DNA of 64,000 bases from Planococcus sp. MER TA 32b (lineage in GTDB: Bacteria > Bacillota > Bacilli > Bacillales_A > Planococcaceae), in the NCBI GenBank assembly GCA_023715185.1, contig JAMCAN010000001.1, positions 1,956,339 through 2,020,338 on the forward strand, written 5' to 3'. A model generated the notes under the pieces. The model did not search any database and was not told the DNA's origin. It was given only the letters and a program-made list of their open reading frames with translations. Shown here piece after piece: positions 1 through 10,118 of the stretch. Each line of letters starts with the position of its first letter. Position 1 is the stretch's first letter. A program made the translations under genes and the position numbers.

Positions 1-1
1 G

Positions 2-169
2 CCGGGGTACAAGGATATGAAAGCAGCGGGAAATATCCACATCATGGAAGAGGAGCTTTATTGCCGGCCTTCCCCCCGCTTGCTGCAAGGTGCCATCAAG
101 CTAGGCAGGCTGATTCATCCGGAATCCTTTGAATCGATGGAAATTCCGGAATTTCTGAAACGTGTGTAA
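2..169 (+). CDS. C-terminal fragment of an unrecognised protein
   Basis: An open frame enters from the left edge and ends at a TAA at 167-169, giving the last 55 residues of a protein whose start lies outside the window. It is followed 45 bases later by a strong terminator hairpin, which supports a real gene end. The visible part has no membrane segment or motif I can assign. It carries two cysteines/prolines in a short CRPSPR stretch and an LGRLIHP stretch. I do not recognise the family, so no function is proposed. Confidence 0.6.
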   Translation, partial: PGYKDMKAAGNIHIMEEELYCRPSPRLLQGAIKLGRLIHPESFESMEIPEFLKRV

Positions 170-211
170 GTCAGAAGCTTCTGATTTTGAAGTTTCCTTC
201 TATAATAATAC

Positions 212-250
212 AAAAAAGCGACGCTACCGAATTCGGTGGCGTCGCTTTTA
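212..250. terminator. Bidirectional terminator
   Basis: A GC-rich stem (GCGACGC / GCGTCGC, extended by ACCG/CGGT) is flanked by an A-run on the left and a T-run on the right. It can therefore end both the plus-strand gene to the left and the minus-strand gene to the right. Confidence 0.85.
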
Positions 251-265
251 ATTTGAATCCTTATT

Positions 266-799
266 TTAAAGGTCCCGTGAACCTCTTATTCCGCCCGTTC
301 CACGTTCAGTGCCGATGACAGGATCGTTATTTGTAAAACGGTCACGGTCATTATGATCGGGAATGTCCAGTGTGTCATCTTCCACCAGTACAAGAATTTC
401 CCCTTCGTTGAAACGGTTTTCATAATCCTTCGCTTCGTCTTCAGGTATACCCATACCGATCAAAGCACCAGCCAGTCCACCAATTCCTGCACCAGCTGCG
501 GCGCCGGTCAAACCAGCCACAATAGGCCCTGCGGCTACGATAGGTCCGATACCAGGTATCGCGAGTGCGCCCAGTCCGGCAAGTACACCGCCGAGACCAC
601 CAAGCGCACCACCGGTTACTGCTCCTGTCGCAGCCCCTTCGCCGGCATGCGTGCCAGTTTCTTCCGTTACATTTCTGGTTTCTTCTTCATCTTTGCCGAG
701 TACCGATATGTCTTCAGTTCTATGCCCTCTTCTTTTTAAATCCTCGATTGCTTCAATTGCATCTTTTTCTGAACGATACGATCCGACTACTCTTGACAT
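266..799 (-). CDS. General stress protein, YflT-domain (GspM-like)
   Basis: A 177-residue protein. The N-terminal 50 residues (SRVVGSYRSEKDAIEAIEDL...) match the YflT/heat-induced stress protein domain found in Bacillales SigB-controlled proteins. Residues of about 55-115 are a long Gly/Ala-rich hydrophobic segment, a glycine-zipper-like stretch that may insert into or associate with the membrane. The C-terminus is charged. An AAGGAGG-type ribosome site sits 7 bases before the ATG. A SigB-type promoter lies 54 bases upstream (853-877), which agrees with a general stress role. The biochemical function of this family is unknown. Confidence 0.8.
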   Translation of the reverse strand: MSRVVGSYRSEKDAIEAIEDLKRRGHRTEDISVLGKDEEETRNVTEETGTHAGEGAATGAVTGGALGGLGGVLAGLGALAIPGIGPIVAAGPIVAGLTGAAAGAGIGGLAGALIGMGIPEDEAKDYENRFNEGEILVLVEDDTLDIPDHNDRDRFTNNDPVIGTERGTGGIRGSRDL

Positions 800-852
800 T
801 ATTACGCCTCCTTAGATTTGTAAGTCAATAGAAAATCTCTCACATTTCAAGG

Positions 853-877
853 TTACCCCCTGAACATGGCGCTAAAC
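853..877 (-). promoter_or_regulatory. Candidate SigB promoter of the YflT-domain gene
   Basis: On the minus strand GTTTAG is followed by 13 bases and GGGTAA. The Bacillus SigB consensus is GTTTAA, 13-15 bases, GGGTAT, so 10 of 12 positions agree. It lies 54 bases before the start codon of a gene family known to be SigB-controlled. Confidence 0.65.
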
Positions 878-945
878 ATTACAGCGGCTGAACCCTTGAA
901 GCACCGATGCTTGAGAAGCAGGAAGGTTCGTTCTCCAAAACATGA

Positions 946-2226
<1,281 letters not shown>

Positions 2227-2305
2227 TCAGGTACAATTACTTTATTACTATGGACAGCAGGATGAATTCCCCAAAAACAAGTTTGGCTATGATGGATTTA
2301 TCGCA

Positions 2306-2515
2306 TCAAATAAAAAAGCCCCTGCATGTCAGACATGCAGGGACGCAATCGCGCGGTACCACCCAGCTTGAAGGAAAAAAATCCTTCCACTCTTTTGTGC
2401 CAAGCGTGGCACAGACGAAAACTCCAAACCTGTAATTCAGCTGCTGTGTTTTTACCGGTTTGCACCAACCACCGGCTCTCTTGAAAAAATCACAGTTCCT
2501 ACTTCGGGTTCTTCA
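2306..2515 (-). promoter_or_regulatory. T-box riboswitch of tyrS (specifier UAC)
   Basis: On the minus strand the conserved AGAGA/GGTGGTTGGTGC stem I region is followed by a specifier loop with UAC (2432-2434) just before a purine. The invariant GGTGGTACCGCG T-box sequence (2352-2364) then follows, and after it a terminator hairpin (2312-2342) with a U-run. UAC encodes tyrosine, matching the downstream gene. Binding of uncharged tRNA-Tyr is expected to favour the antiterminator. Confidence 0.95.
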
Positions 2516-2594
2516 TCGTTTTAATATTGAAATATATTAGTAGTCTACGTCATTTTGGGGAATTGTCAATAACTTAGTCGACGTTATAAGAATA

Positions 2595-2603
2595 TGCTAT
2601 AAT
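2595..2603 (+). promoter_or_regulatory. Extended -10 promoter of the PBP gene
   Basis: TGCTATAAT, a perfect extended -10 box, lies 28 bases before the GTG start. No good -35 box is present at 16-18 bases, which is typical for extended -10 promoters. Confidence 0.55.
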
Positions 2604-2630
2604 ATAAAAAGATTTTAGGGGGTAGATAAT

Positions 2631-5624
2631 GTGGGCGAACGATTAAAATACTGGCAGCAGAAATCCGAAGACACATACCATAAATGGAAGTCGACAAAAT
2701 GGGCGAAAGGCTTGAATATCACAACAGGTGTTCTATGGAACCTCGCACTCCTTTTGGCCATCATCCTTGTGGTCGGCGGTGTTTTTGCCGCGTCAGTGGG
2801 GGCGGGATACTTCGCTTCCCTTGTCGACGAAGAACAGCTCCGCACCGAAAGCGAAATGCGCGGTGAAGTTTATGCTTATGAGGAAACTTCGGAAATATTC
2901 TTTGCGGATGATCAGTACTTAGGGAAACTGAGAACTGATCTTGAACGTGAGGAAACAAATCTGGATGAAGTTTCCGAGTATGCCATTAACGCTGTGCTGG
3001 CAACTGAAGATGAATATTTTGAAGAACATGATGGGATTGTGCCCAAAGCGATATTCCGCGGCCTGTTCCAGGATGTTTCAAACTCCGACAGTCAAACTGG
3101 CGGGTCAACACTGACACAGCAATTGATAAAAAACCAGATCCTTACAAACGAAGTTTCATACGAGCGTAAAGCAAAAGAGATACTTTTGGCAATGCGCCTC
3201 GAGAAATTCATGACCAAAGAAGAGATTTTGGAAGCCTACCTGAATATCATTCCTTATGGAAGAAACTCAGCAGGAACAAATATTGCCGGCATCGAAACGG
3301 CTGCAAATGGCATTTTCAACGTTGAAGCAAGTGAGTTGAATCTGCCTCAGGCAGCCTTCATTGCCGGAATACCGAAAGCTCCATTCCGCTACACACCGTA
3401 TTCTTCAGGAGGCGGGGTTAAAGAGCCCGAGTATTTGGAGTTCGGCATCGACCGGATGAAAACCGTCCTGTTCCGTATGTATGAAACTGAATATATTACA
3501 GAAGAAGAATACAATGAAGCACTTGCATACGATATTACCAAAGACTTCAGAACGGATGAAACCCGTTCGTACGAAAGATACCCGCATATCACAACCGAAG
3601 TTGAAAAGCGGGCTACCCGCATAGTCATGGATATCCTGGCTGAAGAAGCTGGAATCGATCCTGCAACACTGGAAGAAAATGATAAGTTATTCGAGGAATA
3701 CGAGATATTGGCTGACCGGGCCGTCCGTTCCAGAGGTTACCGGATCCATTCAAGCATCAATAAAGACCTCTATGAGGCCCAGCAAAAAGCCAAAGATTCA
3801 TATGAAGCTTACGGCCCCACTCTGACGAAGACAATCGTCAATGCTGATGGCCAGGAAGAAGAAGTTCCAATGCCGGTCCAGGTCGGCTCGACTACGATTG
3901 AAAATGGCACCGGCCGAATTTTAAGTTTTGTCGGTGGACGCGACCATGAAGTTTCAAATTTCAACTACGCTTTTCAGGCAAACCGCTCAATTGGTTCTAC
4001 AGCTAAACCATTACTGGTTTACGCTCCGGCACTCGAGTACGGTAAAATTGGTGCCGGCAGCCCTGTGGTCGATGTGAAATTTGAAATAATCGATAATAAC
4101 GGCAAGCCTTGGGGACCAAGTAATTTTATCGCAAGCAGCGAACAAGGCATCATGCCGGCTCGTGATGCGTTAGCGCAGTCTCAAAACTTGCCGGCTGTCC
4201 GGCTGTTCGCACAGATCCAAAACCAGATGCCGATTGATTACTTGATGAATAACGGCTTTACCGCTGTTGATGAATCGGATAATGGAAATATCACTGCCGC
4301 TCTCGGGGCAGGAGTCGAAGCAACGACTGAGCAGCTTGCCAATGCCTATGCAACATTTGCAAATGGCGGAACTTTTGCCCAGGCATCCATGATCGACCGT
4401 ATTGAAGATGCAGAAGGAAATATTGTCTACGAGCACGAAGTGGAAACGAAAGAAGTCTATACACCACAAACATCATATATCATCACTGATATGATGCGGG
4501 ACGTATTCGATGGAGCTCGAGGCACAGCTAACCGGGCAAACAATCTATTGAAGTTCAGTTCTGATTTTGCAGGCAAGACTGGTACTTCCCAAGAAACACG
4601 TGATGTCTGGCTGGTTGGCTATAATCCGAATGTCACAATGAGCGTATGGCTCGGTTATGACCAGGAGAAAAACTCCCTTGATATCATGCGCAACAGCAAT
4701 TTGCAGCCTTCAACCCGCGTTAACCAGGTTTGGGCATCAATAATGAACGCTTCCTATGACGTGGATCCTGAATTCTTTGGAACTCAGGAAACATTCAAAG
4801 CACCTGAAGGCGTTGTCAGCCGTTCGTTCTGCGGTATTTCCGGCCTTGCGCCAAGTGATGGCTGTTCAGGCGAACTTGTCCGCTCTGATCTGTTCAATGC
4901 TAATAAAATGGTGCCGAGCAAAGCGGATGACAGCTTGACAACCGGAAAATATACAACAATTGACGGCAAGCGTTACGCCGCTCTTTCTTCGACGCCTGCA
5001 GAATTTGTTTCAGGTGGCGGAGTTGGAGTTTCCGAAGACTTTATCGATCGGATCCTTGCACCATTCGGCGGAGATGCAAGCAAACTGTTCCCTGCCGATT
5101 CACGATTCTCAAATGTAGTTTCATCTACAAGCTTTGACGCTGATGAAGCAGCCCCTTCAGGAGTTCAAGCGACTCTTGATGGCAGGTCACTCAGCTGGAG
5201 CAATTCTTCTTCAAACGACGTAGTCGGTTATCGGGTCTACAGAAACACTGGCGGTGCAAATTCAAGAGTAGCCTCCATATCTGAGTCCGAAAGCAACTCC
5301 TACACAGTTTCAGGACCTGGCAGCTATTATGTAGTGGCTGTAGACATCACCGGCAGGGAGTCCTCCAACTCCAATGCCGTATCCATCGATGCGCCGGAAC
5401 CTGCTGAAGAGGAACCTAGCGATACACCGTCTCCATCTGCTCCTCCTGCCACAGAGCCGGAAGAGCCAGAGGAACCCGAAGAACCTGCAGAGCCCGCAGA
5501 GCCTGAAGAACCGGAAGAACCGGAAGAACCAGTGGAGCCGACAGAGCCACCGGATGAACCCTCAGATCCGGTAGAACCACCTGAAGAACCGGAGGAACCG
5601 GAAGAATCAGACGATGCAGCTTAA
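2631..5624 (+). CDS. Class A penicillin-binding protein (PBP1A type) with FN3 domain and acidic Pro-Glu tail
   Basis: Bifunctional peptidoglycan synthase of 997 residues that polymerises glycan strands and crosslinks peptides outside the membrane. A short cytoplasmic N-terminus precedes one membrane segment (about 33-62). The GT51 transglycosylase domain follows, with EDEYFEEHDG (126-135) and GGSTLTQQ (158-165). The transpeptidase domain has the active-site STAK (S456-K459), SQN (517-519) and KTGTS (649-653). A fibronectin type III domain spans about 842-920. The tail (about 923-997) is a Pro/Glu repeat. The start is GTG, chosen because AGGGGGT lies 8 bases upstream. A terminator follows at 5631. 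It sits between tyrS and acsA as a single-gene unit. Confidence 0.95.
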   Translation: MGERLKYWQQKSEDTYHKWKSTKWAKGLNITTGVLWNLALLLAIILVVGGVFAASVGAGYFASLVDEEQLRTESEMRGEVYAYEETSEIFFADDQYLGKLRTDLEREETNLDEVSEYAINAVLATEDEYFEEHDGIVPKAIFRGLFQDVSNSDSQTGGSTLTQQLIKNQILTNEVSYERKAKEILLAMRLEKFMTKEEILEAYLNIIPYGRNSAGTNIAGIETAANGIFNVEASELNLPQAAFIAGIPKAPFRYTPYSSGGGVKEPEYLEFGIDRMKTVLFRMYETEYITEEEYNEALAYDITKDFRTDETRSYERYPHITTEVEKRATRIVMDILAEEAGIDPATLEENDKLFEEYEILADRAVRSRGYRIHSSINKDLYEAQQKAKDSYEAYGPTLTKTIVNADGQEEEVPMPVQVGSTTIENGTGRILSFVGGRDHEVSNFNYAFQANRSIGSTAKPLLVYAPALEYGKIGAGSPVVDVKFEIIDNNGKPWGPSNFIASSEQGIMPARDALAQSQNLPAVRLFAQIQNQMPIDYLMNNGFTAVDESDNGNITAALGAGVEATTEQLANAYATFANGGTFAQASMIDRIEDAEGNIVYEHEVETKEVYTPQTSYIITDMMRDVFDGARGTANRANNLLKFSSDFAGKTGTSQETRDVWLVGYNPNVTMSVWLGYDQEKNSLDIMRNSNLQPSTRVNQVWASIMNASYDVDPEFFGTQETFKAPEGVVSRSFCGISGLAPSDGCSGELVRSDLFNANKMVPSKADDSLTTGKYTTIDGKRYAALSSTPAEFVSGGGVGVSEDFIDRILAPFGGDASKLFPADSRFSNVVSSTSFDADEAAPSGVQATLDGRSLSWSNSSSNDVVGYRVYRNTGGANSRVASISESESNSYTVSGPGSYYVVAVDITGRESSNSNAVSIDAPEPAEEEPSDTPSPSAPPATEPEEPEEPEEPAEPAEPEEPEEPEEPVEPTEPPDEPSDPVEPPEEPEEPEESDDAA

Positions 5625-5630
5625 TAGCGA

Positions 5631-5667
5631 AAAGCCGTGCCATTGTAATTGGCACGGCTTTTTTTGT
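5631..5667 (+). terminator. Terminator of the PBP gene
   Basis: The stem AGCCGTGCC / GGCACGGCT is followed by a run of seven T, seven bases after the double stop of the PBP gene. Confidence 0.9.
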
Positions 5668-5672
5668 CGAAT

Positions 5673-5708
5673 AAAAAAACGCAGCGGAATAATTTCCGCT
5701 GCGTTTTT
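5673..5708 (-). terminator. Terminator of acsA
   Basis: The stem ACGCAGCGGAA / TTCCGCTGCGT has a T-run on the minus strand, directly after the acsA stop codon. Confidence 0.85.
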
Positions 5709-5719
5709 CCCTTTTCCAT

Positions 5720-7438
5720 TTAATCTTCCATTGTCGACAAGTCACCTGTCGGCAAATCGAGTTCCCAAGCCTTGAGGACACGGCGCATGATCTTACCGCT
5801 TCTCGTTTTAGGAAGCTTGTCCTTGAATTCGATCTCCCGTGGAGCCGCATGGGCAGCCAGACCTTTTTTCACAAATTGTTGGATGTCCTGAACCAGTTCC
5901 TCCGATGGTTCATAGCCTTCCACCAGTGCTACGAACGCTTTGATGATTTCACCCCGGACCGGATCCGGTTTCCCAATAACCCCAGCTTCCGCCACTGCTG
6001 GATGCTCCAATAATTTGCTTTCGACTTCAAATGGGCCAACGCGTTCACCTGAAGTCATGATGACATCATCAACACGTCCCTGGAACCAATAATACCCTTC
6101 CTCATCTTTATAAGCGGAATCTCCCGACACGTACCATTGATCTTTCAGGAAGTACGAATCGTATTTCTCAGGATTATTCCAGATTTGGCGCATCATTGAT
6201 GGCCATCCTTTTTCAATTGCCAGGTTCCCCATCTGATTTGCGGGAAGTTCATTGCCTTGGTCATCGACGATGGCGACTTTGATGCCCGGCACCGGTTTGC
6301 CCATAGATCCCGGTTTTATTGCTAAAGCGGGATAATTACAAATCACTTGTGCACCGGTCTCAGTCATCCACCAGGTGTCATGGATCCGGCGTTCAAATAC
6401 TTGCGCTCCCCACCTGATGACTTCAGGATTCAATGGTTCGCCGACCGACAATACATGGCGCAATGTCGATAGATTATATTCTTTAACCAGTGCATCTCCT
6501 GCCCCCATCAGCATTCGGAAAGCGGTAGGCGCACTGTACCAGACAGTTACTCCATAGTCTTCAATGGCCTGATACCATCCTTCGGGAGAAAATCGTCCGC
6601 CAATGATCACAGTTGTCGTACCGTTCAGCCACGGCGCAAATACACCGTATGACGTTCCTGTCACCCAGCCCGGATCTGCTGTGCACCAGTAAATGTCCTG
6701 CTCATTGAAATCGAGTACCCATTTTGCCGTCTGAAGATGCTGCACCATAGCATATTGAGCATGCAGAACTCCTTTTGGCTTCCCGGTGGACCCGGATGTA
6801 TAGTGGAGAACAAGTCCATCTTCCTTATCCAGCCATTCCATCTCGAATTGGTCTGAACTATTCGGCAGATATTTCATAACATCGACTGTGTGATCATTTT
6901 CTTCAATATTTTCGCCTACAAGGAAAATGGTTTTTAAATTCGGCAGTCTATCAAATGGAACACGCGAAACGAGCTCAGGTGTCGTGATGATCGCTTTTGC
7001 GTCACTGTCATCCAGTCTGTCATAAATGGCGCCTTCCATAAACGCTTCAAAAAGAGGGCCGACAATCAAGCCTATTTTCAGAGCTCCGAACATCGTAAAG
7101 TAAAGTTCGGGAGAACGCGGCATAAAGATGAATATGCGATCACCCTTTTCCAAATTGGAATGTGACTTCAGCATGTTTGCCGCCCGATTGGTCATTCGCT
7201 TCATTTCGTAGAATGTATAAGTTTCATTTCTATGCTGGTCTTTATAATAAAGGGCAACCTTATTCTTTCTGTCGGAATCTGCATGGCGGTCGATGGCTTC
7301 GTGCGCCATATTAACTTTTCCGGTTTCATGCCAGCTGAATTCTTTCTCGGCCTCTTTCCAGTCAAAGCCAGAAGCAATTTCATCATAATTATGTAGGTTA
7401 AAATTTCCTGATACTGCAGGTAATGCTTCCACTTTCAT
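5720..7438 (-). CDS. acsA: Acetyl-CoA synthetase
   Basis: Converts acetate, ATP and CoA to acetyl-CoA through acetyl-AMP. It is 572 residues with this start. The ATG at 7438 was chosen over one three codons upstream because the AAAGGA ribosome site abuts the upstream ATG and is 9 bases from this one. With this start the acetylatable lysine of the C-terminal RSGKIMRR motif is K549, the same number as in B. subtilis AcsA. The AMP-binding P-loop YTSGSTGKPKG and the YVSGDSAYKD motif are present. It is divergent from acuABC, whose products reversibly acetylate this lysine. A cre between the two units indicates CcpA control. Confidence 0.96.
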   Translation of the reverse strand: MKVEALPAVSGNFNLHNYDEIASGFDWKEAEKEFSWHETGKVNMAHEAIDRHADSDRKNKVALYYKDQHRNETYTFYEMKRMTNRAANMLKSHSNLEKGDRIFIFMPRSPELYFTMFGALKIGLIVGPLFEAFMEGAIYDRLDDSDAKAIITTPELVSRVPFDRLPNLKTIFLVGENIEENDHTVDVMKYLPNSSDQFEMEWLDKEDGLVLHYTSGSTGKPKGVLHAQYAMVQHLQTAKWVLDFNEQDIYWCTADPGWVTGTSYGVFAPWLNGTTTVIIGGRFSPEGWYQAIEDYGVTVWYSAPTAFRMLMGAGDALVKEYNLSTLRHVLSVGEPLNPEVIRWGAQVFERRIHDTWWMTETGAQVICNYPALAIKPGSMGKPVPGIKVAIVDDQGNELPANQMGNLAIEKGWPSMMRQIWNNPEKYDSYFLKDQWYVSGDSAYKDEEGYYWFQGRVDDVIMTSGERVGPFEVESKLLEHPAVAEAGVIGKPDPVRGEIIKAFVALVEGYEPSEELVQDIQQFVKKGLAAHAAPREIEFKDKLPKTRSGKIMRRVLKAWELDLPTGDLSTMED

Positions 7439-7524
7439 CCAAATCATCCTTTCTATTCTTATCTCTTTTTCATTCTACATCAGCTCCGCCGAATATTGCC
7501 AACTTTTTTAACTATTTAAAAAAT

Positions 7525-7538
7525 AGAGAGCGCTTACA
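7525..7538. promoter_or_regulatory. cre (CcpA operator) between acsA and acuABC
   Basis: AGAGAGCGCTTACA matches the cre consensus TGWAANCGNTNWCA at 12 of 14 positions and lies in the divergent acsA-acuA spacer. Both units are CcpA-repressed in B. subtilis. The CcpA gene itself lies 2.6 kb away. Confidence 0.75.
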
Positions 7539-7608
7539 AACTGATTAGCCAAGCACTCTTTCTTTCATGTATAATGAAGCTAATTGCAAACATACAGGCG
7601 GTGAAATG

Positions 7609-8241
7609 ATGGAACATAAGAAAACTTACAACGCGATGGAATTGAAAACGAAACACGGAAGAATCATTGTGGAGGGTCCGGTTCCCTCGAGTGAATTGAA
7701 ATCATTGGATTTCCATGAAGATTTGATCGCATTCCGACCAGCTAAACAACAGCACGAAGCTGTAATAGGAATTGCTGATTTGCCGGAAGGCCGCATACTG
7801 ATTGCCCGTGATAATAATACAATCGTCGGTTACGTCACTTTCCTGTACCCTGATCCACTCGAACGGTGGTCAGAAGGCAATATGGAAAACCTTATTGAAC
7901 TCGGCGCGATTGAAGTTATTCCAAAATTCAGAGGAAGCGGCGTTGGAAAAGCCTTGCTGAAAACGTCCATGATGGATGATGCTTTCGAAGATTTCATAGT
8001 CATCACCACAGAATATTATTGGCATTGGGATCTGAAAGGAACAGGGCTTAATGTCTGGGAGTACCGTAAAATCATGGAAAAAATGATGCAGGCCGGCGGT
8101 CTTGAGTATTATGCGACTGATGAACCTGAAATCAGTTCCCATCCCGCAAATTGCCTGATGGCGAAAATCGGTAAGCGCGTTGACCGTGAGTCTGTCCAAA
8201 AGTTCGATCAGTTACGTTTTAAACACAGATATATGTATTAA
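7609..8241 (+). CDS. acuA: Protein acetyltransferase AcuA (GNAT) acting on AcsA
   Basis: Acetylates and thereby inactivates acetyl-CoA synthetase on its active-site lysine. With the ATG at 7609 the protein is 210 residues, the B. subtilis length. AGGCGGTG lies 6 bases upstream of this ATG and only 3 bases from the neighbouring ATG. The acetyl-CoA binding motif of GNAT enzymes is visible as VIPKFRGSGVGKALL (about residues 103-117). The family-typical EYYWHWDLKG and DEPEISSHPANCLM blocks are intact. It is the first gene of the acuABC operon. Confidence 0.95.
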   Translation: MEHKKTYNAMELKTKHGRIIVEGPVPSSELKSLDFHEDLIAFRPAKQQHEAVIGIADLPEGRILIARDNNTIVGYVTFLYPDPLERWSEGNMENLIELGAIEVIPKFRGSGVGKALLKTSMMDDAFEDFIVITTEYYWHWDLKGTGLNVWEYRKIMEKMMQAGGLEYYATDEPEISSHPANCLMAKIGKRVDRESVQKFDQLRFKHRYMY

Positions 8242-8260
8242 CGATTAAGGGGTGTTGTAA

Positions 8261-8905
8261 ATGCTATTGGAAGAAATCATGAAAACCGAGGTCCATTCAT
8301 TAAATCCTGATCAGACCGTGCAGCATGTCATCGATTTATTCGAAAAAGAAAGGATTCGCCATGCACCAGTAGTGGAAGACGGGAAAGTTGTCGGCGTCGT
8401 ATCCGATCGTGATTTGAAAGACGCTCTTCCCTCCCGCTTTACATTATCGCCTAAGGGTGATCCCTACGAAAAGACTGTCAAAGAAATCATGACTCCGGAT
8501 CCTGTTATAGCCCATCCGATGGATTCTGTGGAAGAAATCGCAATGGTCTTCTATGAACAGCAGATAGGCTGCCTGCCTGTGGTGAGCGGCGGTAAACTGG
8601 CCGGATTCATCACTGAAACCGATCTTTTGTATACTTTCATCGAATTGACCGGCACCCATCAACCGGGATCCCAAATTGAAATCCGCGTCGAGGATCGTTC
8701 CGGGGTGCTTCTTGATGTTTCAAAAGTTTTCTACCAGCATAATATCAATGTGCTCAGCGTGCTTGTTTATCCCGATAGAGAAAAGAAGGAAAACAAAATT
8801 CTCGTCTTCCGTGTTCAAACGATGAATCCCCTGGCACTCATTAATGACTTACGCAAAGAAGGTTTTGATGTCTTATGGCCAAACATGCCGCAAATCAACG
8901 AATAA
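8261..8905 (+). CDS. acuB: AcuB, CBS-pair and ACT domain protein
   Basis: 214 residues with two CBS domains (about 5-60 and 76-135), each preceded by an IMT-type loop and able to bind adenosine nucleotides, followed by an ACT-like domain (about 140-210; IEIRVEDRSGVLLDVSKVF). It is part of the acuABC operon for acetoin/acetate metabolism. Its exact role is not established; an energy-sensing role for the AcsA acetylation switch is inference. AAGGGG lies before the ATG. The last 31 bases overlap the start of acuC, suggesting translational coupling. Confidence 0.93.
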   Translation: MLLEEIMKTEVHSLNPDQTVQHVIDLFEKERIRHAPVVEDGKVVGVVSDRDLKDALPSRFTLSPKGDPYEKTVKEIMTPDPVIAHPMDSVEEIAMVFYEQQIGCLPVVSGGKLAGFITETDLLYTFIELTGTHQPGSQIEIRVEDRSGVLLDVSKVFYQHNINVLSVLVYPDREKKENKILVFRVQTMNPLALINDLRKEGFDVLWPNMPQINE

Positions 8906-10065
8906 AACATGCTGTTTTCATCTACTCTGAAGATCAATTGGGGTATAAGTTTTCTGAAACACATCCTTTCAATCAAAAAAGGCTCGTTTTGACAATCGAT
9001 CTGTTGCGTGAAATGAATGCGCTTCCAGAAGATCTCATCGTACCAGCGCGGATTGCTACGGATGAGGAATTGCTGCTGGCCCACGATCAGCGGTATATTG
9101 AAATTGTCAAAAAGGCAAGCAAAGGCGAGATCACTTCCGAAACGGGTGAAAGCTATGGCATCGGCACCGAGGATACTCCGATTTTCGAAAACATGCATGA
9201 GGCAAGCGCGCGCCTTGTAGGAGGAACATTGACCGCTGTCGATTACGTTATGGAAGGCAAAGCACAGCACGCCCTTAACCTTGGCGGCGGCCTTCATCAC
9301 GGCTTCCGCGGCAAAGCTTCCGGTTTCTGTATTTATAATGACAGCTCGGTCGCCATCAATTATCTTAAAAAGAAATATGGTGCCCGTGTGCTGTATATCG
9401 ATACAGACGCCCACCATGGCGATGGCGTGCAGTGGTGCTTCTACGACGACCCTGACGTATGCACGGTCTCTATTCACGAGACTGGCCGCTACCTGTTCCC
9501 AGGCACCGGCAATATCAATGAACGCGGCAACGGGCAAGGTTACGGAACTTCATTCAACTTTCCAATTGATGCGTTTACTGAAGATGAATCGTTTCTTGAA
9601 ATCTACCGTACAGCTATGAGGGAGATCGTCGAACATTTTAAACCGGATGTGATCCTTTCCCAAAATGGCGCTGACGCCCATTATCTGGACCCGCTGACTC
9701 ATTTGTACGGGACAATGGATATTTTCCGTGAGATACCTAAAATCGCACATGAACTGGCCCATGAATACTGCGATGGCAAATGGATTGCTGTAGGCGGAGG
9801 CGGTTACGATATTTGGCGTGTCGTCCCCCGCGCGTGGTCGAATCTATGGATGGAAATGAATGATATTCCTCTCCCTTCCGGAAATTTACCGCAAAAATGG
9901 CTGGAAAGATGGCAGCCGGAATCACCGGTTCCACTCATTAAAACCTGGGAAGATCCAGATAAGATGTACGAACCGATTCCCCGGAAAGAGGAAATCACTG
10001 AAAAGAATCATCAAATGCTCGAAAAAGCTCTCTACATCATTCGGCATACACAGAAAAATCTTTAA
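8875..10065 (+). CDS. acuC: AcuC, zinc-dependent protein deacetylase
   Basis: Class I histone-deacetylase-fold enzyme that removes the acetyl group placed on AcsA by AcuA. It has 396 residues. Metal and catalytic motifs are LNLGGGLHHGF, TDAHHGDGVQW (zinc ligands D178 and H180) and the C-terminal GGGGYD. The start at 8875 overlaps acuB by 31 bases. AAGAAGG precedes it by 12 bases, rather far, and the first 11 residues have no counterpart in B. subtilis AcuC, so the exact start is uncertain. A bidirectional terminator follows. Confidence 0.95.
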   Translation: MAKHAANQRIKHAVFIYSEDQLGYKFSETHPFNQKRLVLTIDLLREMNALPEDLIVPARIATDEELLLAHDQRYIEIVKKASKGEITSETGESYGIGTEDTPIFENMHEASARLVGGTLTAVDYVMEGKAQHALNLGGGLHHGFRGKASGFCIYNDSSVAINYLKKKYGARVLYIDTDAHHGDGVQWCFYDDPDVCTVSIHETGRYLFPGTGNINERGNGQGYGTSFNFPIDAFTEDESFLEIYRTAMREIVEHFKPDVILSQNGADAHYLDPLTHLYGTMDIFREIPKIAHELAHEYCDGKWIAVGGGGYDIWRVVPRAWSNLWMEMNDIPLPSGNLPQKWLERWQPESPVPLIKTWEDPDKMYEPIPRKEEITEKNHQMLEKALYIIRHTQKNL

Positions 10066-10071
10066 CTGCAT

Positions 10072-10110
10072 TAAAAAAGCTGCACCGGGACCTGCCCGGT
10101 GCAGCTTTTC
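10072..10110. terminator. Bidirectional terminator between acuC and ccpA
   Basis: The stem AGCTGCACCGGG / CCCGGTGCAGCT is flanked by A- and T-runs between two convergent genes. Confidence 0.92.
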
Positions 10111-10118
10111 ATCTTTTA

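Noticed and set aside
9..169. Assignment of the first partial gene to a flavodoxin-type reductase
   Set aside because: Only 55 C-terminal residues are visible and no diagnostic motif is present.
900..945. Terminator behind tyrS
   Set aside because: Only a short AAGCA/TGCTT hairpin without a T-run is seen.
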